From Lachnospiraceae bacterium (GTDB lineage Bacteria > Bacillota > Clostridia > Lachnospirales > Lachnospiraceae), in contig JAFUZJ010000019.1 in the NCBI GenBank assembly GCA_017476665.1, positions 149,973 through 213,972 of the forward strand: 64,000 nucleotides of DNA. The letters are read 5' to 3'. Made by a program: the position numbers and the translations under genes. Under the pieces are notes generated by a model, which did no database searches, was not told the DNA's origin, and was given only the letters and a program-made list of their open reading frames with translations. Of the stretch, positions 17,499 through 26,367 are shown piece after piece. How positions within the stretch are numbered: the stretch's first letter is position 1; every line of letters begins with the position of its first letter.

Positions 17499-17723
17499 TT
17501 ATACCATTTTTCCCAAAACCTGCAAAAAGTCCATATCTCCGGGCTGCAGCTTCAGGCTGGTCTCAATCCGCTCCCCTTCCGGCGTGGTCACGATCACCTC
17601 GATCACGCTGCTTTCTCTTAATCCTCTTTGGCCAACGGCTTTGCAGAAAGCCGGAAACTTGGGATGATTATTTTTAAATGTATTCCATGCGGCAAGCACC
17701 TGCATGGCTGCGTTCATATCCAT
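17499..17723 (-). CDS. Conserved-looking small protein downstream of trpA (unknown function)
   Basis: The product has 74 residues from the ATG at 17723, with GGAGGG 6 bases upstream. It starts MDMNAAMQVLAAWNTFKNNH and has a Val/Thr-rich middle (VIEVIVTTPEGERIETSL). There is no signal peptide or membrane segment. It begins 38 bases after the trpA stop, with the ribosome-binding site inside a hairpin arm. It is probably the last gene of the trp transcript, and no terminator separates them. I do not recognise the family. Confidence 0.6.
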   Translation of the reverse strand: MDMNAAMQVLAAWNTFKNNHPKFPAFCKAVGQRGLRESSVIEVIVTTPEGERIETSLKLQPGDMDFLQVLGKMV

Positions 17724-17731
17724 AGCTTTCC

Positions 17732-17760
17732 CTCCTGTATTTATCAGTATACTACAGGAG
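17732..17760 (-). promoter_or_regulatory. Hairpin masking the ribosome-binding site of the small gene after trpA
   Basis: The perfect 8-base arms CTCCTGTA and TACAGGAG lie just after the trpA stop. The second arm contains the Shine-Dalgarno AGGAG of the next gene. Ribosomes finishing trpA would open it, giving translational coupling. Confidence 0.6.
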
Positions 17761-17761
17761 T

Positions 17762-18550
17762 TCACACGCCTGCAACCGCTTCTTTCATGCTCCTGACATA
17801 CTCATAGAGATGCGGCGCCGCCTCCGCGCCGTACTTTGCCACGATCCGCACGATGGCGCTGCCCACGATGGCACCGTCCGATACACCCGCCATCTTTGCC
17901 GCCTGCTCCGGGGTACTGATGCCGAACCCGATGGCCGCCGGCGTATCCGTCACCTCGCGGATGTGCCCCAGGATTGTGTCCAGATCGGTACTGATCTCAT
18001 TTCTCACACCGGTGACACCCATGGAACTCACCACATAGATAAACCCGTTTGCTTCCGCCGCAATCTTCTTGATCCGACTCTCGGAGGTGGGTGCGATCAT
18101 GGAGATCACGCTGACGCCATGGGCATTGGCAATGGGTTCCATCTCGCCTTTTTCCTCATAAGGCATGTCTGGAATGATAATACCCGCCACGGAAAGCTCC
18201 TCACATTTTGTAAAGAAACGATCATAGCCATAATGGAACACCGGATTCGCATAAGTCATAAAGCAAAGCGGCACATCGCTCTGCTCCCGCACCCTGCGCA
18301 CGATCTCAAACACGCCGTCCGTAGTAATGCCGCCCTTCAGCGCCCTTATGTTTGCCTCCTGGATCACGACGCCTTCTGCCGTGGGATCTGAAAACGGAAT
18401 TCCGATCTCGATCAGATCTGCGCCGGCTCTGGCGATCTCCAGAATATTTTTCACACTGCTGTCCGCATCGGGATCACCCGCTGTAATAAATGCAATAAAT
18501 GCCTTTTTATTCGGTGTATCAAATGCTTTTGCAATTTTTTCGTTAGTCAT
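17762..18550 (-). CDS. trpA: Tryptophan synthase alpha subunit
   Basis: TrpA cleaves indole-3-glycerol phosphate to indole and glyceraldehyde-3-phosphate in complex with TrpB. It has 262 residues. The ATG at 18550 lies within the end of trpB (8-base overlap) after a GGTGG site. TIM-barrel motifs are present: [29 protein letters not shown] (with the catalytic Glu), [10 protein letters not shown] and [10 protein letters not shown]. Confidence 0.97.
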   Translation of the reverse strand: MTNEKIAKAFDTPNKKAFIAFITAGDPDADSSVKNILEIARAGADLIEIGIPFSDPTAEGVVIQEANIRALKGGITTDGVFEIVRRVREQSDVPLCFMTYANPVFHYGYDRFFTKCEELSVAGIIIPDMPYEEKGEMEPIANAHGVSVISMIAPTSESRIKKIAAEANGFIYVVSSMGVTGVRNEISTDLDTILGHIREVTDTPAAIGFGISTPEQAAKMAGVSDGAIVGSAIVRIVAKYGAEAAPHLYEYVRSMKEAVAGV

Positions 18551-19727
18551 GAAGATCCACCCCCCTGTATCTGGCGATCGCCGCCACATCTTTATCTCCG
18601 CGTCCGGAAATGCAGACGATAATGCTCTGATCCGGGCTGTAATTCTTTGCAATCTTGATCACCTGTGCCACTGCATGGGCACTCTCGATGGCGGGAATGA
18701 CGCCCTCCGTCCTGGAGAGATATTCAAAGGCCTGCACTGCCTCCTCATCCGTGATGGGCACGTACTGTGCTCTGCCGATATCGTGGAGATACGCATGTTC
18801 CGGTCCGATGCCGGGATAATCCAATCCGGCGGAAATCGAATACACCGGTGCGATCTGTCCGTACTCGTCCTGGCAAAAATAGGACTTCATGCCGTGGAAA
18901 ATCCCCAGCGTGCCGGTGGAAATCGTCGCCGCTGTCTCCGGTGTATCCACACCCTTGCCGCCTGCCTCGCAGCCGATCAGTTCCACATCTTTGTCCTCAA
19001 TAAAGTTATAAAATGCACCCATGGCGTTGCTGCCGCCGCCCACGCAGGCCACCACAGCCGCCGGAAGTTTTCCCTCCGCCTCTAAGATCTGCTCTCTGGC
19101 TTCTTTACTGATCACACTCTGGAAATCCCGCACGATCATCGGGAATGGATGCGGCCCCATGACAGAGCCAAGGCAATAATGGGTATCCTCCACCCGATTG
19201 CTCCACTCTCTCATGGCGTCATTCACCGCATCTTTCAGCGTCTGCGTTCCGGTGGTCACCGCATTGACCTTTGCGCCCAACAGCTCCATACGATACACAT
19301 TCAATGCCTGGCGGATGGTATCCTCCTTGCCCATGAAGATCTCACACTCCATACCCAGAAGCGCCGCCGCCGTGGCGGTTGCCACCCCGTGCTGTCCCGC
19401 ACCGGTCTCTGCGATCAGCCGGGTCTTGCCCATTCGTTTTGCAAGCAATGCCTGCCCTAAAACATTGTTGATCTTGTGGGAACCGGTATGATTCAGGTCT
19501 TCACGCTTCAGATAGATTTTGGCACCTCCCAGATCCTTTGTCATCTTCTCCGCATAATACAGAAGTGACGGTCTGCCCGCATATTCATTCAGCAGTTTCT
19601 GCAGCTCCGCGTTAAATTCCGGGTCTTTCTTATAGTGCTCATATGCCTCTTCCAGACGGATCAGTTCATTCATCAAAGTCTCTGAAATATATTGTCCGCC
19701 GTGAATACCGTAACGTCCTTTACTCAT
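18543..19727 (-). CDS. trpB: Tryptophan synthase beta subunit
   Basis: TrpB condenses indole with serine using PLP. It has 394 residues. The PLP lysine is in [18 protein letters not shown] (about residue 87). The phosphate loop [10 protein letters not shown] and the channel-lining sequences fit the trpB1 type that pairs with trpA. The ATG at 19727 follows AGAGAGG. The gene overlaps trpA and follows trpC by 18 bases. Confidence 0.98.
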   Translation of the reverse strand: MSKGRYGIHGGQYISETLMNELIRLEEAYEHYKKDPEFNAELQKLLNEYAGRPSLLYYAEKMTKDLGGAKIYLKREDLNHTGSHKINNVLGQALLAKRMGKTRLIAETGAGQHGVATATAAALLGMECEIFMGKEDTIRQALNVYRMELLGAKVNAVTTGTQTLKDAVNDAMREWSNRVEDTHYCLGSVMGPHPFPMIVRDFQSVISKEAREQILEAEGKLPAAVVACVGGGSNAMGAFYNFIEDKDVELIGCEAGGKGVDTPETAATISTGTLGIFHGMKSYFCQDEYGQIAPVYSISAGLDYPGIGPEHAYLHDIGRAQYVPITDEEAVQAFEYLSRTEGVIPAIESAHAVAQVIKIAKNYSPDQSIIVCISGRGDKDVAAIARYRGVDLHD

Positions 19728-19745
19728 CTTGTCTCTTCCTCTCTG

Positions 19746-20546
19746 TTATTTTCCTGCCAGTTCCCGAAGCATTCCTGCCTTATCCGGGCTTCTCATAAAA
19801 GTCTCTCCGATCAGCACCGCATCTGTTCCGTTTTCTTCCAGCCGCCTGATATCCTCTCTGGTCCTCATACCGCTCTCCGAAACAAACAGAATATCGGAAG
19901 GTACCATCTGTCGCAGCCGCACCGAATTGTTGATATCCACCGAGAAATCCTTAAGATTCCGGTTGTTCACGCCGATGATGCGCGCTTTCGCCGCCAGCGC
20001 CATCTCCACCTCGTGCCCGTCATGCGCTTCCACCAACGCGGAAAGCCCCAATTCATCCGCAATCTGCGCGTACTCCTGAAGCTGTCCGGGAGACAGGATG
20101 GCACAGATCAACAATACCGCATCCGCTCCCATTTTCTTTGCCTGATAGATCATATATTCATCCACGGTAAAATCCTTCCGCAGAAGCGGGATCTGCACCC
20201 GCTTTCGGATTGCTTCCAGATACCTGTCGCTGCCTTTGAAATAAAACGGCTCTGTCAGGATCGAGATGGCATCCGCTCCCGCCTGTTCATATTCCGCGGC
20301 AATCTCCTCATAAGGAAAATTCTCCGCGATCACCCCCTTGGAAGGCGACGCTTTCTTCACCTCACAGATGAAACGGATGCCTTCCTGCGACAACGCCCGC
20401 TCGAAGGGATAAGGCTTATCTGTAAGCCGGTGTCTGGGCAATGCTTCCGCCTGCGCCTTCAATTCCGCCAGAGAAATGCTGCGTTGCTGTTCCGCGATCC
20501 GCTCTGCCGTTTTGGCTGCAATCTCCGCCAATATCGTATCTGCCAT
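19746..20546 (-). CDS. trpC: Indole-3-glycerol phosphate synthase
   Basis: TrpC closes the indole ring from carboxyphenylamino-deoxyribulose phosphate. It has 266 residues with KKASPSKGVI (catalytic Lys region), LLRKDFTVDEYM and GVNNRNLKDFSVD. It is a stand-alone TrpC and not fused to TrpF. The ATG at 20546 is one base from the trpG stop. The expected trpD before it and trpF after it are absent. Confidence 0.97.
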   Translation of the reverse strand: MADTILAEIAAKTAERIAEQQRSISLAELKAQAEALPRHRLTDKPYPFERALSQEGIRFICEVKKASPSKGVIAENFPYEEIAAEYEQAGADAISILTEPFYFKGSDRYLEAIRKRVQIPLLRKDFTVDEYMIYQAKKMGADAVLLICAILSPGQLQEYAQIADELGLSALVEAHDGHEVEMALAAKARIIGVNNRNLKDFSVDINNSVRLRQMVPSDILFVSESGMRTREDIRRLEENGTDAVLIGETFMRSPDKAGMLRELAGK

Positions 20547-20547
20547 G

Positions 20548-21120
20548 TCAGCTCCTTTCCGCCAGGAAATTCTCCATGATCTTCCTGCCCTCCGGTGTCA
20601 GCACTGACTCCGGATGAAACTGCACACCGTACACCGGCAATTCTCTGTGTTCCACCGCCATCACCTCTCCGTCTGATGTGACTGCCGTCACCTTCAGCAC
20701 CTTAGGCATACTTGCCGGATCTGCCGCCAATGAGTGGTATCTGGCTACAGTCATGGTCTGATTCATTCCCCGGAACAACACACTGTCCGCATCGATCTGT
20801 GCAGTGGACTGCTTCCCGTGCATCAGTTCTCTCGCATAGGTGATCGTGGCACCGTATACCTCGCAGATTGCCTGATGCCCCAAGCAGATCCCCAGGATGG
20901 GAATCCTGCCCGCCAGCGTCCGGATCGTTTCTTCACAGACGCCTGCCTGTGCCGGTCTGCCCGGTCCCGGAGATAGGATAATATGGCTGGGCGACAACGC
21001 CTCTATTTCCGCAACCGTCAGCTCATCATTCCGGATCACCCGAATATCTTCGTTTACCGATCCGATAAGCTGATACACATTATAGGAAAAACTATCGTAA
21101 TTGTCTATCAAAAGTATCAT
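20548..21120 (-). CDS. trpG: Anthranilate synthase glutamine amidotransferase component
   Basis: TrpG supplies ammonia from glutamine to TrpE. It has 190 residues from the ATG at 21120 (MILLIDNYDSFSYN). The nucleophile elbow is GICLGHQAI and the His-Glu pair is in VQFHPESVLT. It is not fused to TrpD. In many Firmicutes the same subunit also serves p-aminobenzoate synthesis (PabA), so a dual role is possible. Confidence 0.96.
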   Translation of the reverse strand: MILLIDNYDSFSYNVYQLIGSVNEDIRVIRNDELTVAEIEALSPSHIILSPGPGRPAQAGVCEETIRTLAGRIPILGICLGHQAICEVYGATITYARELMHGKQSTAQIDADSVLFRGMNQTMTVARYHSLAADPASMPKVLKVTAVTSDGEVMAVEHRELPVYGVQFHPESVLTPEGRKIMENFLAERS

Positions 21121-21121
21121 A

Positions 21122-22597
21122 TCATTCCAATCCTTTCTGTGCCCGTTCAATCGCTTCCCTGACCGCAGCCGCCTTTTGGATACATTCTCTGTACTCATTC
21201 TCCGGCACACTGTCTGCTACGATTCCGGCACCGGAACGGATGAAAACCTTGCCGTTTTTGGAAAATGCCAGCCGGATACCGATACAGGTATCCAGATTCC
21301 CGGTGAAGGACAGGTACCCGATTGCCCCTCCGTAAATTCCCCGTTTGTTGTCCTCCAGCTCATTGATGATCTCACAGGCCCGAAGTTTCGGTGCACCGGA
21401 AAGGGTTCCTGCAGGAAGGATGGCATCCACTCCGTCCACCGCGTCCTTATCCGCTCTGATGGTTCCGCTCACCGTGGAACCGATATGCATCACATGGGAG
21501 TACCGCTCAATCTGCATGTATTTCTCCACCTTGACCGTTCCGATCCGGCTGATCTTCCCAATATCGTTACGGCCCAGATCCACCAGCATATTATGCTCCG
21601 CGCGCTCTTTTTCATCAGCCAGCAGCTCCCGTTCCAACTCTGCGTCTTCCTCCGGAGTCTCACCGCGCCTTCTGGTACCTGCCAGAGGATAGGTATATAA
21701 TTTTCCCTTCTCCAGCTTTACCAGCGTTTCCGGGCTGGCTCCGGCAATCTCGCCGTCCGAACCGGAGAAATAGAACATATAGGGCGAGGGATTGGTGGTG
21801 CGCAGCACCCGATACGCATCCAGCAGACTTCCTTCCATCCTGGCTTCCAATCGGTTGGACAGCACCACCTGAAAGATGTCTCCCTCTTTGATATAATGTT
21901 TTCCCTTGCGCACCATATTGCAATAAGACTGCTCGTCAAACAGCGGCTCAAATCCGGAAGTCAGCTTCAGCGGAACATGAGGAGCCTTCTCCCCCTTCAT
22001 AAGCAGCTGCTTTAAGCTCTCCAGTTCCACAACCGCCTTATTGTAATTGACTTCCAGCTCATCCGTCCGCACATTCACGATCAGGATCAGCTTCTGTCTG
22101 TAATTGTCAAACACCACTACCTTGTGGAACAGCATAAGATTGACATCGGAAAACCCCTCCTCATCCTTTGCATCCAACCGCAGTGTCGGTTCGCTGTACT
22201 TGATATAATCGTAGGAAAAATATCCCACCAAACCGCCGGTAAACGGTGGCAGTCCTTCTATGACGGGACTCTTATTTTCCGACAATACATTCCGGATCAG
22301 TTCCCGTACATCTTCCGTGGTCGTACGGCTGCTCATGGGAGACTTGATCGTTGTGATTCCGTTATAGCAGTTGATCTCCAGCAGGGGATCATATCCCAGA
22401 AAAGAATATCTGCCCCAGCGTTTATCCGCCTCAGCGCTCTCCAGCAGATAGACATGATTGCTGACTTTTTCTAATACCTGCAGCACCTCAATGGGTGTGA
22501 TCATATCCGCAAAAAGCTCACAGCTCACCGGTATCACACCATAACTCTCCTGCCCGCTATATTTCCTGCATTCCTCCAGACCAGGTACCACTTTCAT
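21122..22597 (-). CDS. trpE: Anthranilate synthase component I
   Basis: TrpE forms anthranilate from chorismate. It has 491 residues from the ATG at 22597, with GAGGAGG 6 bases upstream. The frame runs open upstream through the T-box leader, but that stretch is structured RNA and not protein. The N-terminal feedback domain includes LLESAEADKRWGRYSFLG. The chorismate-binding core has DIFQVVLSNRLEA, PLAGTRRRG, DLGRNDIGK and AGTLSGAPK. It is the first gene of the operon and controlled by tRNA-Trp. Confidence 0.97.
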   Translation of the reverse strand: MKVVPGLEECRKYSGQESYGVIPVSCELFADMITPIEVLQVLEKVSNHVYLLESAEADKRWGRYSFLGYDPLLEINCYNGITTIKSPMSSRTTTEDVRELIRNVLSENKSPVIEGLPPFTGGLVGYFSYDYIKYSEPTLRLDAKDEEGFSDVNLMLFHKVVVFDNYRQKLILIVNVRTDELEVNYNKAVVELESLKQLLMKGEKAPHVPLKLTSGFEPLFDEQSYCNMVRKGKHYIKEGDIFQVVLSNRLEARMEGSLLDAYRVLRTTNPSPYMFYFSGSDGEIAGASPETLVKLEKGKLYTYPLAGTRRRGETPEEDAELERELLADEKERAEHNMLVDLGRNDIGKISRIGTVKVEKYMQIERYSHVMHIGSTVSGTIRADKDAVDGVDAILPAGTLSGAPKLRACEIINELEDNKRGIYGGAIGYLSFTGNLDTCIGIRLAFSKNGKVFIRSGAGIVADSVPENEYRECIQKAAAVREAIERAQKGLE

Positions 22598-22639
22598 GTT
22601 ATTCCTCCTCGCTTCTGTATGACTGTTGACCTCATTGTT

Positions 22640-22990
22640 CGCGAAAAAAACGTCCTTGACAGAAATCTCTTCTGTCAAGGACGAGTCTTGATCCGTTTCG
22701 GATACACCCGCGGTGCCACCTTGATTCACGATGAAAATCGTGCGCTTACAGGATACGGTCACATCTGACTTATATCCCTGACCCTTTACGCAGGTCCTAC
22801 GTCGCAGGATACTAAAAACCTCTGGTTTTAAACACTTCTGGTTTGACCCCATCGGTCTGAAACCTTACGTTTTGTTCATTGCGCCCTCCGTGGTCCATTT
22901 AACAGCCTGCTTCTCCAACCTTTCTCAGCATCCGGTCTCTCTGTGCGCGCATCTGCTGTTTTTATCTCCACTTCCTTGGTTTAATCCGTG
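22640..22990 (-). promoter_or_regulatory. Tryptophan T-box riboswitch with intrinsic terminator
   Basis: The leader RNA (read from 22990 to 22640) has the conserved T-box AAGGTGGCACCGCG (minus strand of 22709-22722). It is followed by a perfect 13-base-pair hairpin (22651-22683) and a U run, the terminator. The UGGC bulge would pair with the tRNA 3' end GCCA, matching the G discriminator of tRNA-Trp. A UGG codon at 22895-22897 sits in a suitable Stem I position as specifier. Uncharged tRNA-Trp should favour the antiterminator and turn on trpEGCBA. Confidence 0.92.
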
Positions 22991-23000
22991 TTTATTTTTT

Positions 23001-23032
23001 ATTATATTACTTCGCTAAAGCGCAAATGTCAA
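23001..23032 (-). promoter_or_regulatory. Promoter of the trp operon
   Basis: On the minus strand TTGACA (23027-23032) is followed by TAATAT at 17 bases and an overlapping TATAAT at 20. It lies directly upstream of the T-box leader and 8 bases from the end of the chemoreceptor gene. Confidence 0.75.
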
Positions 23033-23039
23033 GTATTTT

Positions 23040-24740
23040 TTAGAACTTGAACTTATTCACCTCGCTGTCCAGATGCTGTGCAATGGAGGCATTCTCATTA
23101 ACCACATCCCGGTTCTGATTCATATTGCTGGACATCTCTGCCACAGAGGAAGCCACGTCAGAAACGCCTCTGGCGCTTTCCTCCACTGCTCTGGACACGT
23201 CATCCATAGCTGTGTTCACACTCTCCATGGATCTCTCAATATTCTCGGAAGCCTCCTCCACATTGCGGAGCATATCGGATACCTGTTCCGCATCTTTTTG
23301 ATACTGCAGTCCCGTATCCATCAACTGTCTGTAGCCACCAATCGTCTTTACTTTTACAAAATCCACCATCTTGGTGGACTCCTCTGCCAGTCCCTTTACG
23401 TTCGCGATCACTTCCTCGCTGATAATCTGGATCTGTTTCGCGGTCTCAGCGGAATGCGTCGCCAGGGAGCTGATCTCGCTGGCAACCACTGCAAAGCCTT
23501 TGCCCTGCTCTCCCGCTCTCGCCGCCTCAATGCTGGCATTTAAGGACAGCAGATTGGTCTCATCGGCAATCTCCAGAATGGTCTGCGTCAATTTGCTGAT
23601 ATTTTCCACATCTTTGGATTTCTCAATCTTTTCATCCAGACTCTTTGTCATATTTTCAGCTGCGGTTTCCGCAATCTTGGTCTCCTCTGCAGCGCTCTTG
23701 CACATCTGCTGTGCTCTGCCCTGCATCTCCTGCGCATAGCTGGTACCGCGCTGCACGCTGACATTCAGTCCATCCACATCCGACTGGATCTGCTGCGTGG
23801 AGAACTGCACCTGCTGCAAGCTCGCCGAAGTTTCCTGCATGGCCGCGCTCATCTCCTCCATGGTCGCAGATACGCCGACCAACTGATCGTTGGTGCGCAC
23901 CGTCATGTTGAGGGCTGTCTCCACAGAACCGGAAAGACGGTTGGAGTTGCCGGAAATGCTGCTCACCACCGTACGGATATACTCCAGCAGATTGTTGATG
24001 TTTTCCGCAATATCGCCGACCTCATCATTGCTGTTTACCTGGATCTTCTGGGTCAGATCACCGTTGTTGCTCACCAGGTCGGACACTTTATTATTGACTG
24101 TCTTCAGGCCTGCCGAGATACGACTTGCCATGATCACGGAGATCACAACAGATACGATCACCAGCAGCACGCCGATGGTCACGATCGCCATAACGATCTT
24201 ATGTAAGGTTTCCACGATATTTTCCGCATGGTAGTCGATCCCCAGGACCCCTACCACGTCACCGTTCCGATCCGAAACCGGCGCATATGCCGTGATATAG
24301 CTTGCACCGTCCGCCTTCTCGATCTTGTTTGTCACATAACCGGAACTGTTCATGGCATTTCTCATTTCCGCCACATAGATGTCCTCAACCGCTTCTCCCA
24401 CGGCAGTCTCACCATCTGGCACGGAAAGGTAGACCATCCGGCCGTCCCGCTCTCCCACGGTATAAATGGAATGGATGTTGCCGCTGGCCTGAATATTCTC
24501 CAGCGCCTCCAATGTCACCGTATTTGCATAGCTTTCATCCGAACCGGTCTCCAACAGAGATAACAGATTCCCGTTGATCTCTCTGGCGGATACCTGCGTC
24601 AGCGCCAGGGTGTCCGCCGCCGCACTCTCCACGAAGCTGTTGCTCACATGATTATAGATAAAAATTCCCATCACCAGACAGATCAGGATATTTACCGGCA
24701 CGCTGCCCAAAAGAATTTTACTGCGTATACTGAATCTCAT
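23040..24740 (-). CDS. Methyl-accepting chemotaxis protein
   Basis: This is a transmembrane chemoreceptor of 566 residues. TM1 is at about 9-28 and TM2 at about 185-207 ([23 protein letters not shown] in part). They flank an extracytoplasmic Cache-like sensor domain. A HAMP domain follows (210-262), then the long cytoplasmic coiled coil. The hairpin tip is near [20 protein letters not shown] and [11 protein letters not shown]. No C-terminal CheR-tether pentapeptide is seen. It begins 11 bases after a solute-binding lipoprotein gene with which it is probably co-transcribed. That neighbour suggests binding-protein-mediated sensing of a sugar or peptide (inference). Confidence 0.95.
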   Translation of the reverse strand: MRFSIRSKILLGSVPVNILICLVMGIFIYNHVSNSFVESAAADTLALTQVSAREINGNLLSLLETGSDESYANTVTLEALENIQASGNIHSIYTVGERDGRMVYLSVPDGETAVGEAVEDIYVAEMRNAMNSSGYVTNKIEKADGASYITAYAPVSDRNGDVVGVLGIDYHAENIVETLHKIVMAIVTIGVLLVIVSVVISVIMASRISAGLKTVNNKVSDLVSNNGDLTQKIQVNSNDEVGDIAENINNLLEYIRTVVSSISGNSNRLSGSVETALNMTVRTNDQLVGVSATMEEMSAAMQETSASLQQVQFSTQQIQSDVDGLNVSVQRGTSYAQEMQGRAQQMCKSAAEETKIAETAAENMTKSLDEKIEKSKDVENISKLTQTILEIADETNLLSLNASIEAARAGEQGKGFAVVASEISSLATHSAETAKQIQIISEEVIANVKGLAEESTKMVDFVKVKTIGGYRQLMDTGLQYQKDAEQVSDMLRNVEEASENIERSMESVNTAMDDVSRAVEESARGVSDVASSVAEMSSNMNQNRDVVNENASIAQHLDSEVNKFKF

Positions 24741-24751
24741 GTTTCGTCCCC

Positions 24752-26212
24752 CTATTCCGCATTTAATGAATCTACGATTGCCTGCGACATCCAGTTTCCG
24801 TTCTGCGTCGCAAACTGACTGTAGGCTTCCTCGATATCCTGCCCGCTCACTACCACCTTGTTGATCAGTTCCGTTTTTAATGCCATCAGATCACTGTTGT
24901 AAAGAGCGTAGGCCTCGGTACTGTACGGCAGATCCGCCAGCTTGCTGTGGCTGTTAAAGACATCTGCCGCCACAGCCGCCTTTGTGTTGGCGTTTCCCGC
25001 CCCCGGATCATTTTTGATCGGTACAATGGCGAGCATACGGTCAATATGGTTCTTCGCATAGGTCTCCGAAGTGGGCGAATAGGTCCATAGGGTTTCCATC
25101 TCCCCGCCGTCCAACATGGTCTCCAGGAAATACTCGTACACGCCCGCAGGATTCTTGCACGCGGAGGTAATGCACCACACCGGCGCAACTCTCTCCAGAT
25201 AGTCTCCGGTCTCCGCAATGGGTGCAATGGCCACCAGTTCATCATCCACGCCGGCTTCTTTCAGTTTATTGGAAAGGGTATTCCCCCAGGTTCCCGCCCA
25301 GTAAGTAAACGCACCGAATTCATTTGCATAAAATTTATCTCTGCTGTTTCCTGTAGAGTTCTCCGCAATCTTCGGATCAATATATCCCGCCTTGTAGGCG
25401 GTCTGAAGGCGACGCAGTGCATCCTTCATGGCATCCTCCGTAAATCCGTCCGCCCAGGTTCCGTCCTCTTTTTGATAAAAAGCAGGATATGCGTCCTGAT
25501 AAAATTCCGGCAGATAATTGGTATACGGCGCTTCACTGTTGATCAGCCCCGCCGCCGACACGCCGTAAGTATCTCCGTTTCTGCCGTTGCCGTCCGGATC
25601 CCGCTCTGTGAATGCCTTTAACATAGCCAGATATTCCTCATAATTGGTGGGAACCGACAATCCGCAATTGTCCAGCCACGCCTTCTTCACATAAGTAATA
25701 CAACCGTTTCCTCTGGCCGGCGTGATCCCATATAATTTGCCGTGAATGCGGATTCCCTCAATCAGTTCCGCGTTGCCTGCATCCTGTATTTTCCTCTCTA
25801 ATTCCGAACCCTGATAGTAATCCGAAATATCCGCCAACATATCCTCCGCCGCATACTCCGTATAATAAGTAGAGCTGAGCAATACCACATCGGGAAGATT
25901 TCCGGATGCAAATGCCTCCTTGACTTCATCATAATAAACATCGTGCTCCGGCTGTATGATCTCCAAAGTGATCCCCGTCTTCTCCTCCCAAAGCACTTTA
26001 AACTCCTCCTGTCCCTTATCAGGCGTTACAAGCGTTCCGTCCACCATCATGGTAATCTTTTCCGGCTTTGTCCATGTTGCATTGTCCGTGACGCCCAAAT
26101 GGCTCTCCGTCTGTGATTGCGTTTTACTGTCCGGCGTCCGATTTGCACAGCCTGCCAACACACAGAGGGCCAACGCGGAGCACAGTATTCTTGCAATGGC
26201 TTTTCTCTTCAT
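24752..26212 (-). CDS. Extracellular solute-binding lipoprotein (family 1, ABC-type)
   Basis: The product has 486 residues. The signal peptide ends in the lipobox VLAGC (Cys22) and a Ser/Thr/Gln linker follows. The fold signatures of family 1 carbohydrate-binding proteins are seen: [18 protein letters not shown] near the N-terminus, [21 protein letters not shown], and the Asp-rich loop [15 protein letters not shown] that resembles a calcium loop. No permease or ATPase gene is adjacent. The only co-directional partner is the chemoreceptor 11 bases downstream. It may feed a distant transporter or serve as a ligand sensor. Confidence 0.88.
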   Translation of the reverse strand: MKRKAIARILCSALALCVLAGCANRTPDSKTQSQTESHLGVTDNATWTKPEKITMMVDGTLVTPDKGQEEFKVLWEEKTGITLEIIQPEHDVYYDEVKEAFASGNLPDVVLLSSTYYTEYAAEDMLADISDYYQGSELERKIQDAGNAELIEGIRIHGKLYGITPARGNGCITYVKKAWLDNCGLSVPTNYEEYLAMLKAFTERDPDGNGRNGDTYGVSAAGLINSEAPYTNYLPEFYQDAYPAFYQKEDGTWADGFTEDAMKDALRRLQTAYKAGYIDPKIAENSTGNSRDKFYANEFGAFTYWAGTWGNTLSNKLKEAGVDDELVAIAPIAETGDYLERVAPVWCITSACKNPAGVYEYFLETMLDGGEMETLWTYSPTSETYAKNHIDRMLAIVPIKNDPGAGNANTKAAVAADVFNSHSKLADLPYSTEAYALYNSDLMALKTELINKVVVSGQDIEEAYSQFATQNGNWMSQAIVDSLNAE

Positions 26213-26276
26213 ATTACAGGACGATCCTCCTTCCGATAAATTTTATTCCTATTTTTCATTGCTTTCCAATTCACTC

Positions 26277-26308
26277 ACAAAAAAGGTCTGAAGGTTGACC
26301 TCCAGACC
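26277..26308 (-). terminator. Terminator of the envelope two-component module
   Basis: On the minus strand GGTCTGGAGGT pairs with ACCTTCAGACC and is followed by TTTTTTGT. It lies 60 bases past the stop of the amidase-deacetylase gene. Confidence 0.85.
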
Positions 26309-26367
26309 GCATAAAGCCCTTTTCACCAACAAACTTATTTTACCTCAAATAACCCCAAAAGACAATA

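Noticed and set aside
22598-22852. Extended N-terminus of TrpE
   Set aside because: This frame runs through the T-box antiterminator and terminator. The family N-terminus and a strong GAGGAGG support 22597.
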